From Desulfuromonadales bacterium (GTDB lineage Bacteria > Desulfobacterota > Desulfuromonadia > Desulfuromonadales > Geopsychrobacteraceae): a stretch of DNA of 64,000 nucleotides. Position numbers and translations under genes: made by a program. The DNA lies in assembly GCA_019429255.1 (NCBI GenBank), contig JAHYIY010000003.1, positions 62,001 through 126,000 on the forward strand. Direction: 5' to 3'. A model generated the notes under the pieces. The model saw only the letters and a program-made list of their open reading frames with translations. It made no database searches and had not been told where the DNA came from. Shown here piece after piece: positions 27,699-36,777 of the stretch; the first letter of the stretch is position 1; each line of letters opens with the position of its first letter.

Positions 27699-29063
27699 GT
27701 CACCACCGAGTTGATACTTTTCCAGCTTGTAGCGCAAGGTGCCGCGCGGTACGTTGAGGATGCGCGCGGTTTTGGCAACATTCCCGCCTGAAATGGTAAA
27801 CGCTTTTTCCACCAGTTCCTGTTCAAAGCGATCGATAACATCTTCGAGAAAAATTCCTTCCGGAGGAATATCGCAATGTACCGGTAGAGCGCTTTGTGGT
27901 GCCTCACCCCAGATTTCGCGGGGCAACTGCGCCGGCTGGATGACCTCGACATCATTCATGATACAGATGCGCTCAACCACGTTGCGTAGTTCACGCACAT
28001 TGCCGGGCCAATGATAGCGCAGCATCAGTTCAAGGGCTTCACGACTGAAAGAACGCATCTTTTTCTTGAAATTGAGGCTGAAGTGTTGAAGAAAGTGCTC
28101 CAGCAAAATCGGGATATCTTCGCGTCGCTCACGTAATGGCGGAATATGAATGGGGAAAACATTTAACCGATAGTAAAGATCCTCACGAAATTCTCTGCGT
28201 TCAATAGCATTTTTCAAATCAGCGTTAGTCGCAGCAATAATACGGACATTGATATCAATGTTACGATTGCCACCTAAACGACGGATCTTTCTATCCTCGA
28301 GAACTCGCAACAGCTTAACCTGCAAGCCAAGGTCCATCTCACCGATCTCATCGAGAAAAATGGTTCCCCCGTCCGATTCTTCAAATAGTCCGATCTTACG
28401 GTTTTTCGCATCGGTAAAAGCACCTCGTTCATGACCAAAAAGTTCTGTTTCCAGCAGGTTAAAAGGGAGTGATCCACAATTGATTTCAATAAAAGGATGA
28501 GCGCAGCGGGGTGACAGATTATGAATTGCCTGGGCGACCAGCTCTTTGCCGGTGCCACTGTCACCGGTTAACAGCACCGTTGAGGTTTCATGCTTTGCTA
28601 CCTCACGAATCTGCCGGAAAATCTGCATCAGTTGGGGACTGTTGCCAACCATATTGATACCATCAGCATCGCGTGACAAGCGCTTGACCTTACGGCGCAG
28701 GCTTTGTGTTTCCAGAGCCAGTTTGACAATCAGCTGGATGGCGTCGGCTTTGAATGGTTTTTTTATGTAGTCGTAGGCACCAAACTTGAGAGCTTCAACG
28801 GCACTTTCAACCGTACCGTAGCCGGTAATAATAATGACCAGCAATTCCGGATCGATATCGCGCAGCGAGCGTAGCACATCAAGCCCCCTGCTGCTGCCGA
28901 GATTCAGGTCGAGCAAAACCAGTCCGATTTCATCTTCAGTAACGATATTGATAGCCTCAGCGGCACTGCCGGTCGAACAGGTTCGATAGCCGTCATCGGA
29001 TAATATCCGTTCCAGATTTTCACGAATAAACGCCTCATCATCAACTATCAGAATTTTTTCCAT
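27693..29063 (-). CDS. Sigma-54-dependent response regulator (NtrC family)
   Basis: 456 residues. Receiver domain about 1-120 with phospho-acceptor D52. AAA+ domain about 138-370 with Walker A GDSGTGKE at 167-174 and Walker B GGTIFLDEIGE at 232-242. A Fis-type DNA-binding helix-turn-helix forms the last ~45 residues. The sigma-54 contact loop reads GAFTDA (214-219) rather than GAFTGA. It would activate sigma-54 promoters after phosphorylation by the kinase encoded just upstream. Start at 29063 has GGAGG; a start at 29078 adds five non-conserved residues. Targets unknown. Confidence 0.93.
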   Translation of the reverse strand: MEKILIVDDEAFIRENLERILSDDGYRTCSTGSAAEAINIVTEDEIGLVLLDLNLGSSRGLDVLRSLRDIDPELLVIIITGYGTVESAVEALKFGAYDYIKKPFKADAIQLIVKLALETQSLRRKVKRLSRDADGINMVGNSPQLMQIFRQIREVAKHETSTVLLTGDSGTGKELVAQAIHNLSPRCAHPFIEINCGSLPFNLLETELFGHERGAFTDAKNRKIGLFEESDGGTIFLDEIGEMDLGLQVKLLRVLEDRKIRRLGGNRNIDINVRIIAATNADLKNAIERREFREDLYYRLNVFPIHIPPLRERREDIPILLEHFLQHFSLNFKKKMRSFSREALELMLRYHWPGNVRELRNVVERICIMNDVEVIQPAQLPREIWGEAPQSALPVHCDIPPEGIFLEDVIDRFEQELVEKAFTISGGNVAKTARILNVPRGTLRYKLEKYQLGGDQ

Positions 29064-29163
29064 GCTGTTCCTCCACATTCATATTGTGGCGCAACAATAT
29101 CCTTATTCCTGCCCTCTGTGCAAACCAAAATGGTGAATTTTCGCCAGTAAAAAAGAGGGGAAA

Positions 29164-31701
29164 TCAAGTTGTTTCTTCGGCCAAAGGGATGGGGTCGGAG
29201 CTTAAGGGGATGATGATCTGAACGCGGGTACCCTGTAGCAGCTTACTATCGATCTGGATATCGCCGCCATGCTCGGTGATAATATTGTGACAAATCGACA
29301 GACCCAGTCCAGTGCCATGCCCTTTCGTCGTAAAAAAAGGTTCAAACACCAGGGGCAACTGGTCAGCAGAGATTCCTTCGCCATTATCGGCAATGGTGAT
29401 CATGATATTGTCGTCATGGAGTTCAGCACGGATCGTCAGCACGCCCCCTCCGGGCATGGCATCCAGGGCATTGTTGACCAGATTGAGGATCACCTGCTTA
29501 ATCCGGTCGGCATCTAACAACAGATCAGGCAAATTGCCGGCAATATGTTCATCAATTGTGACCTGCTGACGCTGACACTGGTTGCGTAGCAAAAAAATGG
29601 AATCACGCAACACCCCATCTATGCGCCCATCATGCAGTTTAGGGGGTTTGGCGGCAGAAAATCGCAGCATCTGTGACACCAGCGATTCGAGGCGCTCAAT
29701 TTCTTCGAGAGCGCGACGGATCAGCAACTGATCGGCTTGCTGGCCAAGCAGGCGATCATGCAATTCGTCGAGCAGCAAACTGACGCCTGTCAGCGGATTA
29801 CGCACCTCATGAGCAATGCCTGCTGACATGCGCCCCAGGGATGCCAAACGATCCATGCGCGCCATCTGATGGCGCATGTTCACCCGCTCCGTGAGATCCT
29901 CTATGGTCAACAGCCACCCATCTTCCTGGCGAAAGCTCAAAGGAAAAAGTGCCAGTCGATAAGTCAGCTTACGACCATGACGCTCAACCGGTACATAAAG
30001 CGGACGGGAGTTTATGCTGCTGCAATCACGGTTATTAAACCAGCCTTCAAGTACATGTTTAAATTCCGGCCAGTCACGCAACAGCTGTTGCCAGTGCGGT
30101 TCGCCGGTCGGTCGCGGCATATCGAGAATACGACAGGCCGGACCATTGGCTGATGTTACCCGCTCCTCTGAATCAAAGGTGATGAGGCCGGTTTCAATAT
30201 TTTCAAACAAGGTGTTTTTAAAATTCCGTTCCGAGATGATTTCTTTACGGGAACGGCGCAAGGCTTGCATCGTGCGCAGAAGTCGTTCTCGCCGCCGACT
30301 TAATTCTTCTACCATCTGATTAAAGGAATTCGCCAATTCACCAACTTCATCATTGGATTTGACATCCACTTTTACCCGCAACTCCTTACCACTGGTCATT
30401 TTGCGTGTGCCATCGGTCAGTAATTTGATCGGGCGGGCAATGTTATTGGAAAGGAGATAGGCAACAAAAGCAACAAACATGACGGTAACCGAAATAACCA
30501 GCCAGGACTGCATCAAGTAGTTATTGATTTCATTTTGAATCAGCAGGGCGGTCGAAGTGGCGGGCAAATGAAACAGATCGATTTCAGCACCGATAGTGAC
30601 ACCGCCGAACACACCAGATTGCTGATAAACACCGTTACGATAGAGGATCGGTGCGTAGGCCATGATCTTGTGTGACCCACCTACGTTGATGGTTGACAAC
30701 ACACCTGACTCGCCGCGTCGAACCAACTCGGCAACCTTGGGATAATTTGGATGGACAAAAGCGGCGGTCAGTAAATTGAAAGGAATTCTGCCGGCGTCAA
30801 TGACGTCCTGAGGTGTATCGACAGTATAAGCGGATACCAGTTCACCAGTGACATCAAAGCCACGAAGATTCCAGAATTTAGGATGGGTAATCATCCACCC
30901 TTCATCATCAAACATGAATGCGTAATTTCCACTTTCATAGGACGGGAACACCGCATCCTGATCATCTATCGGGGAGATGTGCTGAGTGAAGGTCATCAGG
31001 TGACGATGATCAAGGGATAGAACTACTACCCCCTGCCATTCTCCCTGGCTGTAGACCGGAGTAGCAAAACGGATAACCCCAACGTATTTTTTGCCTTCTA
31101 TCGCCTCAAGGGGATCAGCTGCACCCTGCAGTTGCTCATCGCGGGAAACATGCCAACCGGTAAGGTGGGTCGTCCAGATTTGACCAGGGAGAAGACGCGC
31201 TGCCTGCAGAAAATAATCTTCCCCAGGATATGTGGTTTGGTTACGATCGGTAATAACTCTTAATCGTTCACTGGGAAATCCGTTAACAATTCTGACCCGC
31301 TCCTGGCCAGTTGGATCGATAAAGGCCAGCTCACTGTAAAGTGGAATATTTTCACGAATTTCTATTGGATTACTGTTACTGCCACCACGATACCAGATCT
31401 CACGTTGGTGATTATTACCAAATTTCTGATAATTCTCCTGATCAGGGGTCAAGAGTGCCAGATCAAGAAGATTCCCTTCGATTTGCTGGAGAAAAACAGT
31501 TACCTGGTCGGCAACCATCTGGGTTCTTTTTTCCAGCGCTTTGGTCGCCTGCGTGTCGAGGGTTTCGGTGGTACGCTGACGTAGTAAATCTTCAACCAGG
31601 CGCAAGCTGTGGTGTGAATTGAATAAGAGCAATATCAGCGGCACCAGTGCTAATAGCAGCAGGGCACCCAGCACCTTGGAATGAAGTTTTATTTTTAGCA
31701 T
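29164..31701 (-). CDS. Membrane sensor histidine kinase (dCache-HAMP-PAS)
   Basis: 845 residues. Membrane helix about 8-28, a large periplasmic sensor (about 40-395) of double-Cache type, second helix about 400-425, HAMP about 425-480, PAS domain about 500-610, then a HisKA domain with the phospho-accepting histidine in AHEVRNPL near 629. An HATPase domain with NLVNNALDAMPGGG and GHGTGLGLS ends the protein. The extracytoplasmic Cache suggests sensing of a small ligand, often an organic acid or amino acid (inference). It precedes the NtrC-type regulator by about 100 bases. ATG 31701 has a poor ribosome-binding site; TTG 31719 is possible. Confidence 0.9.
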   Translation of the reverse strand: MLKIKLHSKVLGALLLLALVPLILLLFNSHHSLRLVEDLLRQRTTETLDTQATKALEKRTQMVADQVTVFLQQIEGNLLDLALLTPDQENYQKFGNNHQREIWYRGGSNSNPIEIRENIPLYSELAFIDPTGQERVRIVNGFPSERLRVITDRNQTTYPGEDYFLQAARLLPGQIWTTHLTGWHVSRDEQLQGAADPLEAIEGKKYVGVIRFATPVYSQGEWQGVVVLSLDHRHLMTFTQHISPIDDQDAVFPSYESGNYAFMFDDEGWMITHPKFWNLRGFDVTGELVSAYTVDTPQDVIDAGRIPFNLLTAAFVHPNYPKVAELVRRGESGVLSTINVGGSHKIMAYAPILYRNGVYQQSGVFGGVTIGAEIDLFHLPATSTALLIQNEINNYLMQSWLVISVTVMFVAFVAYLLSNNIARPIKLLTDGTRKMTSGKELRVKVDVKSNDEVGELANSFNQMVEELSRRRERLLRTMQALRRSRKEIISERNFKNTLFENIETGLITFDSEERVTSANGPACRILDMPRPTGEPHWQQLLRDWPEFKHVLEGWFNNRDCSSINSRPLYVPVERHGRKLTYRLALFPLSFRQEDGWLLTIEDLTERVNMRHQMARMDRLASLGRMSAGIAHEVRNPLTGVSLLLDELHDRLLGQQADQLLIRRALEEIERLESLVSQMLRFSAAKPPKLHDGRIDGVLRDSIFLLRNQCQRQQVTIDEHIAGNLPDLLLDADRIKQVILNLVNNALDAMPGGGVLTIRAELHDDNIMITIADNGEGISADQLPLVFEPFFTTKGHGTGLGLSICHNIITEHGGDIQIDSKLLQGTRVQIIIPLSSDPIPLAEETT

Positions 31702-31792
31702 GTTGAGAATATAAACCAAAAATCAGACCGGCAGACAATTACCACGATCAGCTAAGCACGGACGCGATAGGAGGATGGCTGTGCAGCGACAG

Positions 31793-32761
31793 TTATTTGC
31801 AGCGGGAAACAACGTAATCAGCCAATTGAAACAGCGCCTGCCGGGTCTGTGAATCGGGAAATATTTCCAGCAAATCTTTGGCCCGTTCAATCCGTTGCAA
31901 CGCTTTGTTGCGCGTATAGGCAATCCCCCCCTTTTCTTCGATCAGGCGGCAGACATAATCGAGATCAACAGGTGCCAGTTGTTCCGCCTCAACAATCCGT
32001 GAAATTTCCGAACGTTCCGTTGACAAACAACTGTTATAGGCATGGATCAAAGGCAGAGTCATTTTGCCTTCAAACAGGTCATGTCCCCTCTCTTTGCCGA
32101 ATTCTTGCTGATCTGCGACATAATCAAGGGCGTCATCCATGAGCTGAAATGCCGTACCAATTTCCAGCCCGAATTCACGCAAGGCGGCTTCTTTTTCAGG
32201 TTCAACCCCCGCAAGAACCGCTCCCACCTGACAGGATGCAGCAATCAGGATCGCCGTTTTGTCGCGTACGACCTGCAGATAGCGGGTCTCATCAACGTCG
32301 AGATCACAGGTGTTGATAAGCTGCAGAATTTCCCCTTCCGCCAGTTGCGTTGTGGTATCGGCAAGAAGCTTTAAAATACGCAGGCTGTTGGAGCCAACCA
32401 TCACAGAAAAGGATTTTGCAAAGAGAAAATCACCAACCAGCACAGAAGCCTGATTGCCCCAGACGGAGTTTGCAGAACGGTTGCCTCGACGCAAGTTAGC
32501 GCTGTCGACGACATCATCATGAAGCAAGGTTGCGGTGTGAATAAACTCCACCACCCCGGCAAGATCAATGTGTTTATCTCCCTGATAGCCGCACAAACGG
32601 GCACTCAACAGCAGCAGCATCGGCCGCAATCGCTTGCCGCCACTCGACAAAACGTACTGTCCGACCTGGCCGATCAACTCAACATCAGAAGTCAGGTGGT
32701 TTTTGATCTGCTCTTCAACCGCCTGCATCTCATCTTTAATCAGAGCTATAACTGTATCCAT
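31793..32761 (-). CDS. ispB: Polyprenyl diphosphate synthase (octaprenyl type)
   Basis: 322 residues, the size of IspB-type trans-prenyl synthases. First aspartate-rich motif DDVVD at about 82-86 and second motif DDALD at about 213-217 bind the magnesium-diphosphate groups. The enzyme elongates farnesyl diphosphate with isopentenyl units to make the quinone side chain. Chain length cannot be set from sequence; octaprenyl is the common annotation in this group, and bulky residues before the first motif (TATLLHDD) set it. Located 92 bases upstream of the sensor kinase, likely its own transcript. Confidence 0.88.
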   Translation of the reverse strand: MDTVIALIKDEMQAVEEQIKNHLTSDVELIGQVGQYVLSSGGKRLRPMLLLLSARLCGYQGDKHIDLAGVVEFIHTATLLHDDVVDSANLRRGNRSANSVWGNQASVLVGDFLFAKSFSVMVGSNSLRILKLLADTTTQLAEGEILQLINTCDLDVDETRYLQVVRDKTAILIAASCQVGAVLAGVEPEKEAALREFGLEIGTAFQLMDDALDYVADQQEFGKERGHDLFEGKMTLPLIHAYNSCLSTERSEISRIVEAEQLAPVDLDYVCRLIEEKGGIAYTRNKALQRIERAKDLLEIFPDSQTRQALFQLADYVVSRCK

Positions 32762-32825
32762 AGTTTCTTGTCTTTCCGGAACCTAAGCTATGCCAGGCGG
32801 CACAAAAAAAAGAGGTCAGTTAAAA

Positions 32826-32990
32826 CCTGATGCCCTCGCAAAAAGCATCAGGTTGGATGGCTAAGCTCAAAGCGCCAACTGCAAGGCGCGCGATTATTGA
32901 GCAATGAGACGTACTTACCTGCGTCGCAGCAGTGAGAAGATGGCGACTGTTTTTAGACTGGCGCAGCAGTTGGTGAGTTGTTGCGCCGCC
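32826..32990 (-). repeat. Dispersed repeat R1, copy 3
   Basis: 165 bp. Best preserved copy: hairpin CCTGATGC...GCATCAGG at 32826-32852, inverted arms CCAACTGC (about 32876) and GCAGTTGG (about 32966), and a GTTGCGCCGCC end. Reverse orientation to copies 1 and 4. It fills most of the 275-base gap between ispB and the XRE-type gene. Confidence 0.8.
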
Positions 32991-33035
32991 GGCAAAACTT
33001 CGGCATTCTAAAAAGGACCCCTGACAAAGTCAAAT

Positions 33036-33977
33036 TCATTTGTCCAGGGCAGGTTCCAGCAGCGGATCTTCTCCAGTTGCCATCGGAACAAAACGAAAAC
33101 GAACATTATCCCAGCGATAAGAACCTGAATGCCAGATCTGCTCAACCAGATACCATTCATCATCGAGCTCTGATGTGGTTTCTGTCAACTCGGAAAAAAT
33201 AAGAATCTCCATGTCATCGATCACATAGTTGGCGTTGGTATCGGCCCAGTGAAATGGTCTGATACGAGTATGTTGATCTGCTGTTACCGGCAAGACAGAC
33301 TGCTTACCATCAGGGTTGGCAATCATTTCACCGCTGATGGTTATTTTCTTTTCTAATGATTCATCGTTCGGTACACCAAGGCGGTAGTAAAGGTGCAGAG
33401 GGGTTTGGGGATTGCGGAAAATCCATCTGGCAACGCCGCTCGCCGGATCGACACTGGAAGCCTCAGGTTCAGAAGAAATAAATTCCCAGCCTGGTGGAAA
33501 CTCCTCTTTAAGAATCATGCCCTTTAAGGGGGTATCAGCTGAAAGAACAACTTGAACCAGCAGTTCATGCCCTGGTGCTACATGAAGCGGGAGAAGTCTC
33601 TGGGCCTGCAGCTTAGGATCAAAGGGTGGACTTTGTGGCATAAAATATAACCAGGCAAGCAGCAGGATCGCAACAAGGATTAACCCAAGCGGCAAAAATT
33701 TGATGATTGTCATCCTGGTAGGTTGATGTTCTTGTTCCGGTTGATCCTGCACCTCTTTTTTGAGGATTTCCTCAAGGTCAACTTCAAGTGCCTCTGCCAG
33801 CTTCACGGCATTATCGCGTCTGATGGTGGGATAACGGTTGTTTTCCCAACGTGAAACAGTATCGGTGGTAACCCCGACTACCTTGGATACATACAATTGT
33901 GTCAGGCGTTTTTCTTCGCGGATACGTCGTAATGATGTACCGTCAACTGCGACCGATGATGAATCTAATAAATTCAT
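33036..33977 (-). CDS. Membrane-anchored XRE-type regulator with periplasmic domain
   Basis: 313 residues. Residues ~15-72 form an XRE helix-turn-helix (LRRIREEKRLTQLYVSKVVG). One membrane helix lies at about 92-113 (FLPLGLILVAILLLAWLYF), followed by a ~200-residue periplasmic part. This part begins as a beta-sandwich resembling DUF11-like repeat domains. Near 246-258 it has DTNANYVIDDMEI, an EF-hand/dockerin-like loop with D, N, N, D and E at calcium-binding positions. Topology resembles RodZ or CadC, so it may sense an outside signal and act on DNA directly (inference). ATG 33977 was preferred over TTG 34007; neither has a good ribosome-binding site. Confidence 0.78.
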   Translation of the reverse strand: MNLLDSSSVAVDGTSLRRIREEKRLTQLYVSKVVGVTTDTVSRWENNRYPTIRRDNAVKLAEALEVDLEEILKKEVQDQPEQEHQPTRMTIIKFLPLGLILVAILLLAWLYFMPQSPPFDPKLQAQRLLPLHVAPGHELLVQVVLSADTPLKGMILKEEFPPGWEFISSEPEASSVDPASGVARWIFRNPQTPLHLYYRLGVPNDESLEKKITISGEMIANPDGKQSVLPVTADQHTRIRPFHWADTNANYVIDDMEILIFSELTETTSELDDEWYLVEQIWHSGSYRWDNVRFRFVPMATGEDPLLEPALDK

Positions 33978-34029
33978 AGCGTATTTAACCGCTTCCTTCT
34001 TGCTCAATCAGCGGAGTCTAACAGAATCC

Positions 34030-34050
34030 CAGTGTTACTATAACCCACTG
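34030..34050. promoter_or_regulatory. Candidate operator over the XRE gene -10 box
   Basis: CAGTG and CACTG inverted arms with 11 bases between, on the minus strand enclosing TATAGT, a likely -10 box for the XRE-type gene. Suggests self-regulation. Confidence 0.35.
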
Positions 34051-34174
34051 AAGTCATTTGATTTACTACCTGAAGATGATCACAACCAGGACTTAAATTA
34101 TTTTACTATAATTATTTTTATTTTTTTAGTTGAAATTAATTGTTTAACGTTTATAATAACAACCAGGAACAAAT

Positions 34175-34223
34175 AAAAAACTGCTTAGCCCCGCGTTCCC
34201 CCTCCTGGCGCGGGGCATTTTTT
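34175..34223. terminator. Bidirectional stem-loop terminator
   Basis: GCCCCGCG and CGCGGGGC (34188-34216) form an 8-bp G+C stem with T-run ATTTTTT on the right and an A-run on the left. It lies just after the CBS-pyrophosphatase stop and could serve that minus-strand gene as well as plus-strand read-through. Confidence 0.7.
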
Positions 34224-34235
34224 GCCCAGTACCAC

Positions 34236-35891
34236 CTACAACCCCTTAAATACCTTCATTAAATGCGGAACAAGCTGTTTTTTCCGCGACATTACCCCCT
34301 TGAGGCGGTAAAGATTGTCTGCTTCCTGAGGATAGCCAATAACATAGGGCAATTCACTGGGGCCGCAAGTCAGCAGACAACTTGTCTCCATAACAATATC
34401 AGTAATCAGCAATGCAGCCAGTTCATATCCTTTTTCCGCACGAATAGCCGCCAACTCGCTGGCCAGCTCCTGCTGGCGTGCATAGAAGGTATGAAAATTG
34501 ACCACTTCCACCTGTCCCAGACCAAGCAAATAATTGCCGGCGGCATATTCCTTGAAATCGGTAAAAATCAGTTTGCGCGCCGGAGCACCACTGGCCATCA
34601 AACTACCAGCGGCAAACAGTCTGGCACCAAAGTCGGTATGTTCAAGACCGGACAAGTTTTCAAGCCAGGGAACCAGTTGACGATCGACTTCTGTGGTGGT
34701 TGGCGATTTCAAAATCAGGGTGTCGGATAACAGACCGGCCAGAAGCAGACCGGCAATTGAAGGATCAGGGGTCAGACCCGCCTGCTGATAAAGGGTTGCT
34801 ACCAGCGAACAGGTACTGCCAAGGGGCTGATTGATAAAGCGGATTGGTTGATCCGTATGGAAGTTCCCGAGGCGATGGTGATCTATTACTTCAAGAATGT
34901 CCACCTTGTCAGCGCCTGGCACAGCTTGTGACAATTCATTATGATCGACAAGGATTAATTTTACCGGTGAACTTTTAATCAGATGACTCTTGGTTGCGAC
35001 ACCAACGATCTTTTTATCACCGGCACAGACGATGGCACCTGACTGTTTGCCGTGCATCAGCTTAACTCGTAATTCATCAAGCAGATCATCGGGCCTGACC
35101 GTAATAAAATCGGGATCTGCCAACTCCTTAACTGGTGTCGCCATCCGCGTCAGCCAAACTGAGTTGGCCGTGTCATAATCACTGACCAGGATAGATACCT
35201 GATTGTCCCGGGCCAGCGCAATCAGTTCAGCATCAATCGCTCCTCCCCCGCTGACAATTAACAATCGCACGCCGGCCTCAATAGCCCGGCGTTGTATACC
35301 AGGACGATCAGCGGTTATCAACACCGCTCGTGATGGATCCATTTCCCTGACCCAGCAATCAAAACTGGATTCACGTCTGGCACCAACGTAGAGGTTAAGA
35401 TCTTCAACCACATCAGCAGCGACAAGATTGACCTCAACAGCGCTGAGACAACGCTGAATGGAACGTAAAGAGACCTTGATCCTCCGCATTTTGTCTGGAT
35501 CTGTCGGCACCAGAAAAAATTCTGTGGCACGCTTCAGGAGCAGCAACCCTTGTGCTGTGCCCGCGTCATCGATCACCGGCAACATACGAATATGATGTTG
35601 ATGATAGAGTTCAATAGCTCGCGACATCGGTTCATCCTGGTGAATAGTAATAGCCTTTTCCGTCACCACGTCCTTGATACGGGGATGAACATCGGACAAC
35701 AGAATCGGCACATCAATCGCCAGCTCATCCAGAACGAACTGTGTCTGCTGATTGATATTTCCGGCGCGCGCCGCCTGCACGCCTGAAATTCCCTGGCTAC
35801 GTCGCAATTGAGCGTAAGCCAGGGCACTGCAGATGGAATCAGTATCAGGATTACGGTGACCAACGACATAAATAACTGAATTTGTTTTCAT
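34236..35891 (-). CDS. Manganese-dependent family II inorganic pyrophosphatase with CBS and DRTGG domains
   Basis: 551 residues, matching CBS-PPases rather than the ~310-residue simple enzymes. The DHH core opens with GHRNPDTDS, then the insert (about 75-300) with two CBS domains flanking a DRTGG domain, then DHN, DHH near 340, and the C-terminal DHHA2 part with SRKKQ near the end. It hydrolyses PPi to phosphate; CBS domains bind adenine nucleotides and give feedback from energy charge. Such enzymes are inhibited by AMP or ADP and activated by ATP or Ap4A in studied cases. Of interest with the PPi-type phosphofructokinase 7 kb away. Confidence 0.93.
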   Translation of the reverse strand: MKTNSVIYVVGHRNPDTDSICSALAYAQLRRSQGISGVQAARAGNINQQTQFVLDELAIDVPILLSDVHPRIKDVVTEKAITIHQDEPMSRAIELYHQHHIRMLPVIDDAGTAQGLLLLKRATEFFLVPTDPDKMRRIKVSLRSIQRCLSAVEVNLVAADVVEDLNLYVGARRESSFDCWVREMDPSRAVLITADRPGIQRRAIEAGVRLLIVSGGGAIDAELIALARDNQVSILVSDYDTANSVWLTRMATPVKELADPDFITVRPDDLLDELRVKLMHGKQSGAIVCAGDKKIVGVATKSHLIKSSPVKLILVDHNELSQAVPGADKVDILEVIDHHRLGNFHTDQPIRFINQPLGSTCSLVATLYQQAGLTPDPSIAGLLLAGLLSDTLILKSPTTTEVDRQLVPWLENLSGLEHTDFGARLFAAGSLMASGAPARKLIFTDFKEYAAGNYLLGLGQVEVVNFHTFYARQQELASELAAIRAEKGYELAALLITDIVMETSCLLTCGPSELPYVIGYPQEADNLYRLKGVMSRKKQLVPHLMKVFKGL

Positions 35892-35915
35892 AAAAAATCC
35901 ACACCATAAAAGGGC

Positions 35916-36071
35916 TCATTCGCTGCGCAATTCACCGTACAAGTCGCCAACCCCTGCTGATTTGTTGATATATCCCTGTTGTAGACGCACTTCACTATCA
36001 AAACCGGTAAAAACATCATTATTACGACTCGTAGCAAATCCATAAAACAAGAACAAAACGATGATCAACAC
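35916..36071 (-). CDS. Possible small membrane or exported protein, 51 residues
   Basis: Reading from GTG 36071, a hydrophobic stretch (about VLIIVLFLFYGFA) is followed by a polar tail of ~38 residues ending GDLYGELRSE and TGA 27 bases before the pyrophosphatase start. Frame is open back to a stop at about 36155 but has no ATG and no ribosome-binding site that fits. Could be a small gene with rare start, or a remnant. No family recognised. The other parts of the 297-base gap show nothing clear. Confidence 0.28.
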   Translation of the reverse strand: MLIIVLFLFYGFATSRNNDVFTGFDSEVRLQQGYINKSAGVGDLYGELRSE

Positions 36072-36188
36072 GAAGTTTATTGTTATTTTTTCACCATGTA
36101 AAAATGAGATATCATTGAATTTATGACTATTGACCTGAGATGAATTAATCGTCTAATCTATATATATTCAAAACTATAGCGGAGAATA

Positions 36189-36509
36189 ATGATGGCGCAA
36201 ACACCTTCAAGTACGCCTTTTGAAAGCGAAATTGATTATGACCGAGAATCTGAGATCCTCAAGGTTCTCGGCCATCCAATACGCCTTAAAATTGTTGCCG
36301 GACTCATTTCCCAGGCCTGCAACGTTAAAAAAATATGGGAATGCCTGGGTTTGCCGCAGGCTACTGTTTCACAGCATCTGGCATTGCTAAAAAACAAAAA
36401 TATCATCATCGGTCGGCGCGAAGGTGTCGAGGTTTATTACCAGGTTACCTCACCGGAAGCGATCCGCATCGTGACCGCACTGCTGCAACATTTGCCTACA
36501 GCCAAATAA
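36189..36509 (+). CDS. ArsR/SmtB-family transcription regulator
   Basis: 106 residues. A winged helix-turn-helix covers about residues 20-95: KVLGHPIRLKIVAGL leads in, and LPQATVSQHLALLKNKNII is the recognition helix region. ArsR proteins are usually metal- or thiol-sensing repressors. Only one cysteine pair is present (about residues 45 and 52, in CNVKKIWEC), not the classic CVC-type site; a redox or metal role is possible. It is a single-gene transcript with GGAG ribosome-binding site and followed by a strong terminator, so it may regulate itself and distant genes. Confidence 0.88.
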   Translation: MMAQTPSSTPFESEIDYDRESEILKVLGHPIRLKIVAGLISQACNVKKIWECLGLPQATVSQHLALLKNKNIIIGRREGVEVYYQVTSPEAIRIVTALLQHLPTAK

Positions 36510-36524
36510 TCGAGCTTCATGCCG

Positions 36525-36579
36525 GCACAAAGAAAAAAACGGTCGTTCTGTAAAGACGACCGTTTTTTTTTCTTTGTGC
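36525..36579. terminator. Very long hairpin terminator after arsR-type gene
   Basis: Arms starting GCACAAAG and ending CTTTGTGC, with ACGGTCGT/ACGACCGT next to the loop, give about 22 paired bases around loop TCTGTAAAG. The run of eight or nine T inside the right arm gives a terminator for the plus strand; it would work in either direction. Confidence 0.8.
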
Positions 36580-36777
36580 GCAAAAAAATCTATCTGCTGA
36601 TCAACGTCGCTCCAGAAAAGACAAAAGCTCGTTTCACCATCCGTGCTTTACGCTCTCCAGAGCACATAGCGCGAAGATAAAACCAGGTTTTTCTGCATTC
36701 CTTTGTCCCCTCAACGGCTCAGCCAGGGGTTTTATGCCCGAACCAATAGCCTGAGTGAAGTGAATAGCCGGGAAAAA

